DNA of 64,000 nucleotides from UBA1546 sp049302185. GTDB lineage: Bacteria > Nitrospirota > Thermodesulfovibrionia > Thermodesulfovibrionales > UBA1546. Made by a program: the position numbers and the translations under genes. The stretch covers positions 1-64,000 of the forward strand of contig JBAQLV010000032.1 in the NCBI GenBank assembly GCA_049302185.1, given 5' to 3'. Position 1 is the first letter of the stretch. Each line of letters starts with the position of its first letter. This document shows positions 1 to 8,619 of this stretch, piece after piece. Under the pieces are notes generated by a model. That model had not been told where the DNA came from. It saw only the letters and a list, made by a program, of their open reading frames with translations, and did not search any database.

Positions 1-128
1 TGCCCTAATTTCACGAGATTCGTCCCGAGCCTTCCGCCGCCCCTCTTCTGGAGCTTTAACGCCTCATTTAGCTGCTCTTCAGTGATTACACCCGAGGCTA
101 TTAGTATCTGTCCTAATTTGGCTGCCAT
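1..128 (-). CDS. PilB/GspE-type secretion ATPase, N-terminal fragment (runs off left edge)
   Basis: Reading the minus strand from an ATG at 126-128 gives an open frame to the window edge, beginning MAAKLGQILIASGVITEEQL and continuing through a K-R-G-G-G-R-L-G segment. This short helical pattern (low-complexity start, I-x-x-G-x-I-T-E-E-Q-L, later G-G-x-L-G-x-x-L-V) is the N-terminal domain found in type IV pilus assembly ATPases (PilB), type II secretion ATPases (GspE) and stand-alone relatives. Only about 42 residues are visible, so the ATPase core cannot be checked. A different protein carrying the same N-domain is possible. It is divergent from proS, 234 bp away. Confidence 0.6.
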   Translation of the reverse strand, partial: MAAKLGQILIASGVITEEQLNEALKLQKRGGGRLGTNLVKLG

Positions 129-250
129 AGTTTTAATTTTACACCATACAGAAACCATTATGGAAGTATAGAGGGGGAGGGGCAGAATCCGCTGTCTTCC
201 TTCTTGACTAAACACTCTCTATGCATTAGTCTAATTTAGCAAATCCTGTG

Positions 251-344
251 GATACAAGATGCAGGATACAAGATGCAACCCCCCTCTATCCCCCCTTAGT
301 AAGGGGGGAATTAAAGGGGGTATCGTGAATCATGTATCATGTAT
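251..344. repeat. Repeat-rich intergenic patch: 14-bp direct repeat, G/C palindrome, 7-bp repeat
   Basis: Between the pilB-like gene and proS are three repeat types in a row. A 14-bp unit (GATACAAGATGCAG) is repeated at 251-264 and 265-278. A palindrome at 279-320 has C6 and G6 blocks flanking a central TTAGTAA. The heptamer CATGTAT is repeated at 331-344. The palindrome is the same family as two copies embedded in the nagZ-like gene (10266-10307 and 10480-10521). No function is assigned. Confidence 0.75.
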
Positions 345-362
345 CGTAATGAGGAGGAATAG

Positions 363-2033
363 ATGCGTTTTTCAAAAATGTTCATCCCTACACTGAGAGA
401 AGTTCCTGCAGATGCGGATGCAGTCAGCCACAGGCTGATGCTCAGGGCAGGCTATGTGAGGCAGCTTGCTGCCGGGCTGTATATATTTCTTCCCTTGGGC
501 TGGAGGGCGCTTGACAGGATAAATGCAATTCTGAAAGAGGAGATGGAGGCTATCGGCGCTCAGGAGATATCAATGCCTGTGCTTCATCCGGCAGAGGTCT
601 GGCAGCAGACAGGAAGATGGAATACAATCGGGGATGAGATGTTCAGGCTCAAAGACAGGACAGGCAGGGACATGTGCCTTGGCATGACACATGAGGAAAT
701 AATGACATGGCTTGCATCAAGAGAGATTCGCTCATACAGGGATTTGCCGCAGATATGGTATCAGATTCAGACAAAACTCAGGGATGAGGCAAGGCCCAAG
801 AGCGGTGTTTTAAGGACAAGGGAATTCATAATGAAAGACAGCTACAGTCTTGACGCTGACGAGGAATCCCTTGACAGAAGCTATCAGCTTCATGCAGGCG
901 CATATCATAAGATATTCCAAAGATGCGGCTTGAAATTCCATCAGGTTGAATCAGACCCCGGCATGATGGGAGGAGCAGTTTCGCATGAATTCATGGCTCC
1001 AAGCCCTGCAGGTGAGGATGAGGTCGCATTATGCGATAAGTGCGGATATTCGGCAAATGTTGAGCTTGCACAATCAGTCCCTCCTAAAATCAAGAGTGAA
1101 GACTGGGGATTTGAAGAGGTTCACACACCTGAAAAACGAACTGTTCAGGAGGTATCCGGTTTTCTTAAACTCAGCCCCTCATATTTCATAAAGAGCATAC
1201 TCGTTATAGCAGACAAAGAACCTGTATTAGCGCTTGTGAGGGGAGATCAGGACTTGCATGAAAAAAAGCTCACAAAGATTATTGGCAGTCACAGGCCTGC
1301 CCAGAAAACAGAGGTCAAGGAAATTCTCGGCGTTGAGGCAGGGTTCATTGGGCCCATGAACCAGAAGATAAGAATCATTGCTGATTCGTGTTTGAAAGAA
1401 GGCGTTTATATCAGCGGCGCAAACAAACAGCATTATCATGCAAAAGGCATTAAACCGGAGAAGGACTTTAAGGCAGAGTGGCATGACATACACCTTGCAA
1501 AAGAAGGAGACACATGCCATAAATGCGGGGCGAAACTAAGAATAGAAAAATGCATTGAGATAGGGAACATCTTTAAGCTTGGGACAAAATACTCAGTGCC
1601 TTTGAAGGCATTTTTTCTTGATGAAAACGGCAATGAAAAGCCGGTTATCATGGGCAGCTACGGCATCGGTCCCGCGCGAATAGCAGCAGCAGCAATAGAG
1701 CAGAACAATGACAAGGACGGAATCATCTGGCCCAAGAGCATTGCGCCATTTGACGTTGAACTTCTGCCCCTGAATATGAATGATTCAAAGACAGTTGAGG
1801 TTGCAGAGAAACTTTATAACGACTTGAGAGGAAAAGGCATTGAAGTTTTGCTTGATGACCGTGATGAAAGGGCAGGCGTAAAGTTCAAAGACGCTGATTT
1901 AATCGGGATTCCAACCCACATCATCCTCGGCGAAAAGAACCTGAAAGAAGGACTTGTTGAGATTAAAGACCGGAAGACTAAAGAGACGGTTAAGGTTAAG
2001 GTGGAGGAGGTAGTGGAGAGAGCATCTAACTAA
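363..2033 (+). CDS. proS: Prolyl-tRNA synthetase
   Basis: Class II aminoacyl-tRNA synthetase that charges tRNA-Pro in the cytoplasm. At 556 residues it matches the bacterial long form. The N-terminal catalytic part has TxE (residues 109-112) and motif 2 (R-D-E-A-R-P-K-S-G-V-L-R at 140-151, then E-F-I-M-K-D-S). A YbaK-like editing insertion follows at roughly 225-395, then motif 3 with G-S-Y-G-I-G-P-A-R near 430-440 and the C-terminal anticodon-binding domain. The start is supported by the ribosome site GAGGAGG at 351-357. It stands alone, with the MFS gene convergent 100 bp downstream. The motif 3 arginine is preceded by G-P-A rather than the commoner G-V-S. Confidence 0.97.
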   Translation: MRFSKMFIPTLREVPADADAVSHRLMLRAGYVRQLAAGLYIFLPLGWRALDRINAILKEEMEAIGAQEISMPVLHPAEVWQQTGRWNTIGDEMFRLKDRTGRDMCLGMTHEEIMTWLASREIRSYRDLPQIWYQIQTKLRDEARPKSGVLRTREFIMKDSYSLDADEESLDRSYQLHAGAYHKIFQRCGLKFHQVESDPGMMGGAVSHEFMAPSPAGEDEVALCDKCGYSANVELAQSVPPKIKSEDWGFEEVHTPEKRTVQEVSGFLKLSPSYFIKSILVIADKEPVLALVRGDQDLHEKKLTKIIGSHRPAQKTEVKEILGVEAGFIGPMNQKIRIIADSCLKEGVYISGANKQHYHAKGIKPEKDFKAEWHDIHLAKEGDTCHKCGAKLRIEKCIEIGNIFKLGTKYSVPLKAFFLDENGNEKPVIMGSYGIGPARIAAAAIEQNNDKDGIIWPKSIAPFDVELLPLNMNDSKTVEVAEKLYNDLRGKGIEVLLDDRDERAGVKFKDADLIGIPTHIILGEKNLKEGLVEIKDRKTKETVKVKVEEVVERASN

Positions 2034-2132
2034 AGCCCTCCCCTTCTCATTGCACTCAAAAAGACCTCTGAATTAACTTTAAGATAAACAAATTAGCAAG
2101 GATGCTATTTCCTGCCCTATATCCCCTGTAAA

Positions 2133-3380
2133 TTAATCAGACACTCTTCTCTTCCTCAGCTTATCAATCCCGAACACCGCCAAAAACAAAAACGCTGATA
2201 CGAACGCTGTGGCTGTGCCGTAATAGAATGTGGCATGAGGGCCATACTTGTCCCACAGCCATCCGCCTATAACGCTTGCGGGAAATATTGCGAGGCCTGT
2301 AAATGTATTGAATATTCCGTAGCCTGTAGCCCTGAATTTATCCGGGATTATAGTTCCAAGATATGCTTTCTGAATCCCTTCTGTAAGTCCCATGAAAACT
2401 CCGTAAAGAAGAAAAAGTCCCCAGATATGTTTTTGCTCTGATGTAGAAGCAAATCCCCAATAGATAAATCCAAAAAGAATAAAGCCTGCAAGTATTATCC
2501 TTTTTCTTCCAATCCTGTCTGACAAGATTCCCGCAGGAATTGCGGTAAGGGCATAAACAAGGTTGAAACAGAGATAGATTATTGGTATCTGCGTTTCTTT
2601 AATGCCTGTATCTGTCGCCTTGAGAATAAGAAACACATCGCTTGAGTTGCCTACTGCAAATAGTGTTGCAATTGCCACAAATGCCTTAAATCGCCAGTCA
2701 AAGTTAGCACGGAAGGCCGGTCTCCTCGGCGACTCGCCCGGGGCGAGAAGCTCGGAAGCATCAGACTTTTGAATTTCTGCTCTTTTGCTCTTCTGCTCTT
2801 TGATAAGGAAGATAATTATCATCACTGCGATTATTCCCGGAATCATAGAAAGCCAGAAGACAAGGCGGTAATTTCCGGTAAAAAGTGAAAGCAACAGGAA
2901 TGCGACAGCCGGCCCTGCAACACCGCCTAATGTGTCCATTCCCCTATGAAATCCGAAAGAGCGTCCGAGGTCTTTATGCGGGGTTGATTCAGCAATTATC
3001 GCATCTCTCGGAGCGCCCCTTATGCCTTTCCCAAATCTGTCAGTAAAACGAAATGCAAGGACGTGTCCCCAGAGTGTTGAAAGTGCTATTATCGGCCTGC
3101 TCAATGTTGAGATGCCATAACCAACAATAAGGAGGATTTTTCTCTTGCCGATTCTGTCAGAGAACCATCCTGAAAATACTTTCAGAAGACTTGCGGTGCT
3201 TTCAGCTATGCCTTCTATGAGACCTATGACAGATTTATTTACGCCAAGAACAGAACTCAAAAATATTGGAACAAGGGGATAAATCATCTCGGAGCTGAAG
3301 TCCATAAAAAAGCTCACAAGCCCCGTGAAAAAGACATTCCGTTCTAAACCAATGATTTTTTTATCAGGCATTGCTTTCAA
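2133..3380 (-). CDS. Major facilitator superfamily transporter
   Basis: Twelve hydrophobic segments over 415 residues and two MFS signature loops, G-W-F-S-D-R-I-G-K-R-K at 71-81 and the equivalent G-I-L-S-D-R-I-G-R-K-R in the second half, place it in the major facilitator superfamily of inner-membrane secondary transporters. The substrate cannot be read from sequence. The N-terminus is cytoplasmic with a short lead before TM1. The loop between the two six-helix halves carries a foreign peptide, L-L-A-P-G-E-S-P-R-R-P-A, encoded by a G/C-rich repeat (2717-2756). It falls in the cytoplasmic hinge, where insertions are tolerated. The radical SAM gene lies 20 bp upstream on the same strand, so the two may be co-transcribed. 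Confidence 0.9.
   Translation of the reverse strand: MKAMPDKKIIGLERNVFFTGLVSFFMDFSSEMIYPLVPIFLSSVLGVNKSVIGLIEGIAESTASLLKVFSGWFSDRIGKRKILLIVGYGISTLSRPIIALSTLWGHVLAFRFTDRFGKGIRGAPRDAIIAESTPHKDLGRSFGFHRGMDTLGGVAGPAVAFLLLSLFTGNYRLVFWLSMIPGIIAVMIIIFLIKEQKSKRAEIQKSDASELLAPGESPRRPAFRANFDWRFKAFVAIATLFAVGNSSDVFLILKATDTGIKETQIPIIYLCFNLVYALTAIPAGILSDRIGRKRIILAGFILFGFIYWGFASTSEQKHIWGLFLLYGVFMGLTEGIQKAYLGTIIPDKFRATGYGIFNTFTGLAIFPASVIGGWLWDKYGPHATFYYGTATAFVSAFLFLAVFGIDKLRKRRVSD
2717..2756. repeat. SPRR-type G/C-rich repeat inside the MFS gene
   Basis: Contains the core GGCGACTCGCC seen at 4848-4858 and, as GGCGACTCGCT, at 34625-34635, followed by a GGGGCGAG arm that can pair with CTCGCCC. It is translated in frame as E-S-P-R-R-P in the loop between the two halves of the transporter. 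Confidence 0.7.
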
Positions 3381-3400
3381 AGTTCAGGATACAGGCAATG

Positions 3401-4495
3401 TCAAAACACCTTTATCTGTTTATAGAAAAACGGCTTAAGGGTTTTAAGAACCGTGATTGACATAACAGGCTTCAAAAGCCATGAGAAGACCGAACCGCTT
3501 CCGAGACAGCGTTTGCAATACGGATGAACAAGCTGAAATTTTTTAAACCCTTTCACAATCTTGCCAAGCTCGTTTGATGACAGGACTTTTTTAAGAGATG
3601 AATTATTGAGATTGCCGACCTTTGTGCGTCCATTAAAATCCACGCAGCACAGGACAACATCGCCATTATGCAAAATACTGAAGTGGTCTCTCATTCCGAA
3701 ACAATACCCTGCCCATGCATTGTAAACCTTTCCGCTGTCAAAGGCGTGTCCCCAGTCTTCAAGCATATATGTCTCAAAAAAAACATCAGGATAAATCTCC
3801 ACGACATTCCACTTGTAGGAAACAAGGGCTTTTATACGCCTTATTGCTTTTTCTCTCTTTTCTGATTCAACACCTAAAATGTCGTATATGCGATTAGCCC
3901 AGTAGCTGAAGGTATCCCGCAATTCTTCTGTTGATGACATGACCCTTACCGGCCCGGCTTTCTTCTCTATGTTTTTCTGCGGGAACCTTGTATTCAGAAA
4001 CCTGAACTTAAAGACTGTGCCTCTTCTCCTTGCCATATAGGAGGAGAAAAAATTAAGAATGCCGCTGAGATAAGAATCAAACGTAAGCGCATTAGCCTTT
4101 CTGAGGACAAATGATTTTGCATCAGGTGTCTGAAGAGAAATATCTATCTGATGGAGGTTGTAGTCCAGAAGGCGTTTTCCTGTCTCGCCTCCAAGCCTGC
4201 TTCCGTTAGTGGTAAGCCCGACCTTCGCTCCTTTATCATGCGCGTAAGACAGTATCTCAAAAAAATCAGGATGCAGCGTCGGCTCTCCCATTACGTGGAA
4301 GGTAATCTTATCGCACAGCTTGTTTTCCTGAATCTCATCAATTATCCTTTTGGCAAGTTCTGTATTCATATAGCCGTATGGCCTTTCCATTGCAGACTTC
4401 GGGCAGAACACACAGTTAAAATCACAGATGTTTGTGAGTTCTATATGGATTCTCTTGAGGGGGACTTCTATATGACCGAAATATCTTTTTCCCAT
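3401..4495 (-). CDS. Radical SAM protein with SPASM-like C-terminal cysteines
   Basis: The 364-residue protein starts with the radical SAM cluster motif C24-x3-C28-x2-C31 (C-D-F-N-C-V-F-C), followed by M-G-E-P-T-L-H-P and L-T-T-N-G, which bind SAM and shape the barrel. The C-terminal third has further cysteines (D-V-V-L-C-C-V-D-F, then Y-C-K-R-C) in the order seen in SPASM/twitch domains that hold auxiliary iron-sulphur clusters. Such proteins modify peptides or small molecules, but the substrate is not predictable here. No precursor peptide or cognate transferase is adjacent. The only close neighbour on this strand is the MFS transporter 20 bp downstream, which could export or import a related compound (inference). 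Confidence 0.88.
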   Translation of the reverse strand: MGKRYFGHIEVPLKRIHIELTNICDFNCVFCPKSAMERPYGYMNTELAKRIIDEIQENKLCDKITFHVMGEPTLHPDFFEILSYAHDKGAKVGLTTNGSRLGGETGKRLLDYNLHQIDISLQTPDAKSFVLRKANALTFDSYLSGILNFFSSYMARRRGTVFKFRFLNTRFPQKNIEKKAGPVRVMSSTEELRDTFSYWANRIYDILGVESEKREKAIRRIKALVSYKWNVVEIYPDVFFETYMLEDWGHAFDSGKVYNAWAGYCFGMRDHFSILHNGDVVLCCVDFNGRTKVGNLNNSSLKKVLSSNELGKIVKGFKKFQLVHPYCKRCLGSGSVFSWLLKPVMSITVLKTLKPFFYKQIKVF

Positions 4496-4592
4496 TTTAT
4501 CTTCAGCGCCTTCTGTTATTATAATTTTCCTCTTACCGCAAATACAACCTTCATTCCGAATACATTACACTTAATTGAGTTAAAATATATCC

Positions 4593-4901
4593 ATGGGGAT
4601 TGATTTAAGCAAAGACCTTCAGCTTGCATCTGCCGCAGGAGAAGAAGAACTAAAACCTCTTGTATATCACAAATCCTCTGAGGTTATTGCAATACTCATC
4701 AACAACAAAAACCTTACGGAAGACCTCGCCGCCATAATAGCAGGCAGGAAAACAATGGAAACAATGAGGGAAACAATGAGGGACACTTCCCGCATTTCCC
4801 GCGCACTCGACGAAAAGTACCAAAGCGCCACTCGCTTCATCTCATCGGGCGACTCGCCGAGGAGAGCGAATCCGCTGAGGCGGAAGCGAGTCAGTTCGTG
4901 A
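4593..4901 (+). CDS. Hypothetical protein, probably truncated, with repeat-encoded tail
   Basis: Encodes 102 residues from an ATG at 4593 with no strong ribosome site. Residues 1-50 look like helical, structured sequence (A-I-L-I-N-N-K-N-L-T-E-D-L-A-A-I-I-A-G-R) reminiscent of helical-repeat proteins. The end, G-D-S-P-R-R-A-N-P-L-R-R, is translation of a G/C-rich repeat that recurs in other genes. I do not recognise the family. The likely reading is the N-terminal part of a longer helical protein whose 3' end was replaced by the repeat. It lies 48 bp upstream of the RelE-like toxin on the same strand, where an antitoxin would be expected, but it shows no DNA-binding motif. Confidence 0.4.
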   Translation: MGIDLSKDLQLASAAGEEELKPLVYHKSSEVIAILINNKNLTEDLAAIIAGRKTMETMRETMRDTSRISRALDEKYQSATRFISSGDSPRRANPLRRKRVSS

Positions 4902-4916
4902 TAGCGCTGTTGCTGA
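4845..4916. repeat. SPRR-type repeat with AGCGCTGTTGCTGA end
   Basis: Holds the GGGCGACTCGCCGAGG core followed by GCGAATCCGCTGAGGCGGAAGCG, a nested palindrome, and ends in GCGCTGTTGCTGA. Related ends are seen at 42281-42295 (TATTGTGCTGTTGCTGA). It forms the 3' end of the hypothetical gene at 4593-4901. Confidence 0.65.
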
Positions 4917-4949
4917 AACAAAATTTCTACTATGATAAAATAGCTGACA

Positions 4950-5225
4950 ATGCGCAAATATGTTTTTACGGCACAATTCGAAAAGTCTTATTCAAAGCTC
5001 CCTGATGATATTGCAGAGCTTTTTGAGAAGAAACTGCCCGTTTTTCTGAAAGACATCTTTCATCCGTCATTCAGGACAAAGAAGATGGAGGGGTTCAGGA
5101 ATCCGTATATCTGGGAGGCTTTATTGACAATGAGCTATAGATTCACGTTCGAGATGGATAAGGAAGGCAAGATTATTTTCAGAAACATAGGGGCACATTC
5201 TATTCTTGAAAGAAAAAAGGTTTAG
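4950..5225 (+). CDS. RelE/ParE-superfamily toxin
   Basis: The 91-residue product has the compact RelE/ParE pattern: basic N-terminal strand (K-Y-V-F-T-A-Q-F-E-K-S-Y), a helical hairpin (L-P-D-D-I-A-E-L-F-E-K-K-L), the H-P-S-F-R-T-K-K-M-E-G segment, the Y-R-F-T-F-E strand and a final I-I-F-R-N-I-G-A-H-S-I-L strand. Members cleave mRNA on the ribosome or, less often, inhibit gyrase. This subfamily is usually encoded directly after an AbrB-type antitoxin. Here the AbrB-type gene is convergent, and the two stop codons overlap by 4 bp. The expected upstream position is held by an unrelated truncated gene. Confidence 0.8.
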   Translation: MRKYVFTAQFEKSYSKLPDDIAELFEKKLPVFLKDIFHPSFRTKKMEGFRNPYIWEALLTMSYRFTFEMDKEGKIIFRNIGAHSILERKKV

Positions 5226-5536
5226 CGGCTTTTTCTGGAAGTTCCGAGTTCTTTTCGTCTTTTCCTCAGGTAGGAAATACCCTCTTCCGCAGAGGTGAAA
5301 ATCTCTGAGACACGGCCTTTCTTGGTATCTTCTTCAGCCACCCTTTCAGCCTCCTGCCATTCCTTTGTCCAGAACCATGCCTGATCAGCGTCTATAAGCT
5401 TTTTTGCTTTTACTATAAGCTTGTCATCAGCAAACTCGAAATCAAGGTAGTCACCACTGGAGATACGAAGCCTCTCCATGACCTCTTTTGGTATTCTTAC
5501 CTGACCGCCAGGGCTTATCTTAACAGTAGTTGCCAT
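5222..5536 (-). CDS. AbrB/MazE/SpoVT-type antitoxin
   Basis: The 104 residues begin with a swapped-hairpin AbrB domain (V-K-I-S-P-G-G-Q-V-R-I-P-K-E-V-M-E-R-L, about 4-45). A C-terminal toxin-binding tail follows (D-Q-A-W-F-W-T-K-E-W-Q-E-A-E-R, then D-T-K-K-G-R-V-S and a short helix). That W-x-x-E-W-Q-x-x-E pattern is typical of antitoxins paired with RelE-like toxins such as the one at 4950-5225. The gene is on the opposite strand to that toxin and ends inside it, so the usual antitoxin-first operon has been inverted. It probably binds its own upstream region (inferred). clpB ends 62 bp upstream on the same strand. Confidence 0.85.
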   Translation of the reverse strand: MATTVKISPGGQVRIPKEVMERLRISSGDYLDFEFADDKLIVKAKKLIDADQAWFWTKEWQEAERVAEEDTKKGRVSEIFTSAEEGISYLRKRRKELGTSRKSR

Positions 5537-5598
5537 ATGTTTAATCTACACTTTTAAACATATTTTGTCAAATACAATCCTCGGATGCCCTGCCTCCC

Positions 5599-8265
5599 TT
5601 AAGATACCTCTACTTTTTCCTTGTTTGATTTTGCAGCCCTTTTGAATACGAATTTGCCGTTCTTAAAATCAGCCCCCACAACATCCCCTTCTTTAAATGT
5701 CTTATCGAGAATGCTTAATGCCAAAGAGTTAAGTATCTCCTTTTGGATAGCCCTTTTTAATGGCCTTGCGCCATAAACAGGATCAAACCCTGTCTCTGCA
5801 AGATGCTCTTTTGCGGCATCTGTCAGGGTTATATCTATATTCTTCTCCATTATGTATTTCTTCATCCTGTTAACCTGTATCTCAACAATCTGCTTCAGAA
5901 GCTGTATTGAGAGGGGATTGAATATAACAATCTCATCAACCCTGTTAATGAACTCAGGCTTAAAGAATGCCTTAAGGTCTGTCATTACCTTGTCCTTCAT
6001 TTCCTTATTATTCTCTTCCTCTGCAGAACCCCAGTATGCAACAGGCCTCTTCGTCCTCTCTATAAGGAGTTCCTGTATATGCGTGCTCCCGATATTTGAC
6101 GTCATTATCAGAACCGTATTTCTGAAATCAACTGTCCGTCCATGCCCGTCTGTAAGCCTTCCGTCATCAAGCACCTGCAAAAGTAGATTAAAGACATCGG
6201 GATGCGCTTTTTCTATTTCATCAAATAGCACCACAGCATAAGGCCTTCTCCTGATTGCCTCTGTAAGCTGTCCTCCCTCTTCATATCCGACATAGCCCGG
6301 AGGCGCGCCGATGAGCCTTGAAACCGTATGCCTTTCCTGATACTCAGACATATCAATACGCACCATTGCATTCTCATCATCAAACAAAAACTCTGCAAGT
6401 GCCCTTGCAAGCTCTGTCTTTCCAACTCCTGTGGGGCCAAGGAATATGAAGGAACCGATTGGCCGATTAGGATCCTGAATCCCTGCCCTTGAACGCCTGA
6501 CTGCATTTGAAACAGCGCCTATTGCCTCATCCTGCCCCACAACTCTGAGCCTGAACCTTTCTTCCATTTTGAGAAGCTTTTGAATCTCTCCTTCAAGCAT
6601 CCTTGATATAGGCACGCCTGTCCATTTTGAAACGACCTCTGCTATGTCTTCTTCATCAACCTCTTCTTTGAGCATCTTTCTTCTTTCCTGAACACCTGCA
6701 AGTTTTTTGTTTTCACCCTCAAGTGATTTCTGGAGTTCAAGGAGCTTTCCGTATCTCAGCTCTGATGCCTTTGTCAGGTCTCCTTCGCGTTCAGCGCGCT
6801 CTGATTCTATCTTTGTCTTTTCAATCTGCTCTTTAATATCTCTTATCCTTGAAATTATCTCTTTCTCAGCAAGCCATTGCGCCCTGAGTTCGTCCCTTTT
6901 GCTCTGAAACTCCGCCATTTCCTTTTTTATCTTATTAAGCTTTTCCTTTGCATCTTTTGAATCTTCCTTCATAACAGCCTGTTTTTCCATCTCATGCTGG
7001 CGGAGCTTTCTCTCAATTTCGTCAAGCTCAACAGGCATGCTGTCTATCTCCATCCTGAGCTTTGACGCTGACTCGTCAATTAAATCTATCGCCTTATCAG
7101 GAAGAAACCTGTCAGAGATATATCTGTGAGAAAGAACAGCGGCAGATATCAGAGCCGAATCCTTTATCTTGACTCCGTGATGCACCTCGTATTTTCCCTT
7201 GAGTCCGCGGAGGATTGATATGGTGTCCTCAACAGAGGGTTCTTTTATGTAAACAGGCTGGAACCGCCTCTCCAGAGCAGGGTCTTTCTCTATGTGTTTT
7301 CTGTATTCATCAAGCGTTGTTGCGCCGACACATCTCAATTCGCCCCTTGCAAGCGCGGGTTTGAGCATATTTGACGCATCGATTGCGCCTTCAGCGGCGC
7401 CTGCGCCCACAACAGTATGAAGTTCGTCTATGAAGAGTATTATCCTGCCCTCTGCCTGTTCTATTTCTTTCAAAACAGCTTTGAGTCTCTCTTCGAATTC
7501 TCCTCTATATTTTGAGCCGGCAACAAGCGATCCCATATCTAAGGCAACGACACGCTTGTCCTTAAGCGTCTCAGGCACATCGCCTGCCACAACCCTCTGC
7601 GCAAGCCCTTCAGCGATAGCAGTCTTTCCAACACCCGGCTCTCCGATTAAAACCGGATTATTCTTTGTCCTTCTTGAAAGCACCTGTATGATACGCCTTA
7701 TCTCATCATCCCTTCCGATAACAGGGTCAAGTTTTCCTTTCCTTGCAAGCTCTGTCAGGTCACGGCTGTAACGGGCAATAGCCTGATATTTATCCTCAGG
7801 GTTCGGGTCTGTTACGCGCTGCGCGCCTCTGATTTCTCGCATCGCAGACATTGCCTTGTCAGCGGTAACCCCGTATCTTTTTAACAGCTCTGAGCAATGT
7901 CCGTCTGCGGATATGAGAGAAAGCAGAAGATGTTCAACACTCACATATTCATCTGTCAGATGTTCTGCCTCTTTGAAAGCTCCTTCGATTGCATTCTTTA
8001 ATCTCTGTGAAATATATATCTGGCCCGCAGGAGTTGCGCCAAGAACCTTCGGGAATTTTTCTATCTCCTCTTCAACATCTCTCTGGAGAGTATTTGAATC
8101 AACTCCAAGCCTTGTCAATATCTGAGGTGCGATCCCCTCTTTATCATCAAGCAGGGCAAACAAGAGATGCTCTGGCTGGAGTTCCTGATTCCCTTTTCTT
8201 TCAGCAAGCCTCTGCGCCTCCTGCACAGCCTCCTGACTCTTTATTGTCAATTTATCCATCCTCAT
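5599..8265 (-). CDS. clpB: ATP-dependent disaggregase ClpB
   Basis: Hsp100 disaggregase that, with DnaK/DnaJ, extracts polypeptides from aggregates in the cytoplasm. All parts of the 888-residue protein are visible: double Clp-N repeats (1-150); NBD1 with Walker A G-E-P-G-V-G-K-T (208-215) and Walker B L-F-I-D-E-L-H; a long coiled-coil M domain at roughly 405-540, rich in K/E, which marks ClpB rather than ClpA/ClpC; and NBD2 with G-P-T-G-V-G-K-T near 615 and the Y-V-G-Y pore loop. It is the last gene of dnaJ-hspR-clpB, starting 3 bp after the hspR stop. It is therefore presumably repressed by HspR from the promoter upstream of dnaJ. Confidence 0.97.
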   Translation of the reverse strand: MRMDKLTIKSQEAVQEAQRLAERKGNQELQPEHLLFALLDDKEGIAPQILTRLGVDSNTLQRDVEEEIEKFPKVLGATPAGQIYISQRLKNAIEGAFKEAEHLTDEYVSVEHLLLSLISADGHCSELLKRYGVTADKAMSAMREIRGAQRVTDPNPEDKYQAIARYSRDLTELARKGKLDPVIGRDDEIRRIIQVLSRRTKNNPVLIGEPGVGKTAIAEGLAQRVVAGDVPETLKDKRVVALDMGSLVAGSKYRGEFEERLKAVLKEIEQAEGRIILFIDELHTVVGAGAAEGAIDASNMLKPALARGELRCVGATTLDEYRKHIEKDPALERRFQPVYIKEPSVEDTISILRGLKGKYEVHHGVKIKDSALISAAVLSHRYISDRFLPDKAIDLIDESASKLRMEIDSMPVELDEIERKLRQHEMEKQAVMKEDSKDAKEKLNKIKKEMAEFQSKRDELRAQWLAEKEIISRIRDIKEQIEKTKIESERAEREGDLTKASELRYGKLLELQKSLEGENKKLAGVQERRKMLKEEVDEEDIAEVVSKWTGVPISRMLEGEIQKLLKMEERFRLRVVGQDEAIGAVSNAVRRSRAGIQDPNRPIGSFIFLGPTGVGKTELARALAEFLFDDENAMVRIDMSEYQERHTVSRLIGAPPGYVGYEEGGQLTEAIRRRPYAVVLFDEIEKAHPDVFNLLLQVLDDGRLTDGHGRTVDFRNTVLIMTSNIGSTHIQELLIERTKRPVAYWGSAEEENNKEMKDKVMTDLKAFFKPEFINRVDEIVIFNPLSIQLLKQIVEIQVNRMKKYIMEKNIDITLTDAAKEHLAETGFDPVYGARPLKRAIQKEILNSLALSILDKTFKEGDVVGADFKNGKFVFKRAAKSNKEKVEVS

Positions 8266-8268
8266 TAT

Positions 8269-8619
8269 TTATTCCTCCTCCCGAAAAATCCTTCTTATCC
8301 TTTCTTCAAAATCATGCTTCATATCCTCATCAAGCAGACGCATCATCTCCTCCATCTCATGCTGAAGCGCTTCACCCCTCTGTCTCATCCTTAAAATAAT
8401 GTCCACGCCTGCCTTATTCACACCGAGTTCTTTGGTAAGGCTCAGCACAAAGTTAAGCCTTTCCACGTCCTCTTCAGAATACAGCCTCAGCCGTTTTGTC
8501 CTGCGGGGCATCACAAACCCTTCCCTCTCGTACATCCTCAGTGTCTGAGGATGCACTCCAAGCATCTCTGCCACAACGCTTATCACATATAAGGGCTGTT
8601 TCTTGTCCCTTTCGGTCAT
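8269..8619 (-). CDS. hspR: MerR-type heat-shock repressor HspR
   Basis: The 116-residue product has an N-terminal MerR winged helix (V-I-S-V-V-A-E-M-L-G-V-H-P-Q-T-L-R-M-Y-E-R-E-G, about 12-34, then R-R-T-K-R-L-R-L-Y-S-E-E-D). A short helical C-terminus rich in E/R/M follows, without the cysteines of metal or redox sensors. This and its position between dnaJ and clpB identify HspR, the repressor that binds HAIR operators and uses DnaK as co-repressor in Actinobacteria and other groups. The start overlaps the dnaJ stop by 4 bp and the stop lies 3 bp before clpB. HAIR-like sites overlap the operon promoter, so autoregulation is likely. Confidence 0.93.
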   Translation of the reverse strand: MTERDKKQPLYVISVVAEMLGVHPQTLRMYEREGFVMPRRTKRLRLYSEEDVERLNFVLSLTKELGVNKAGVDIILRMRQRGEALQHEMEEMMRLLDEDMKHDFEERIRRIFREEE

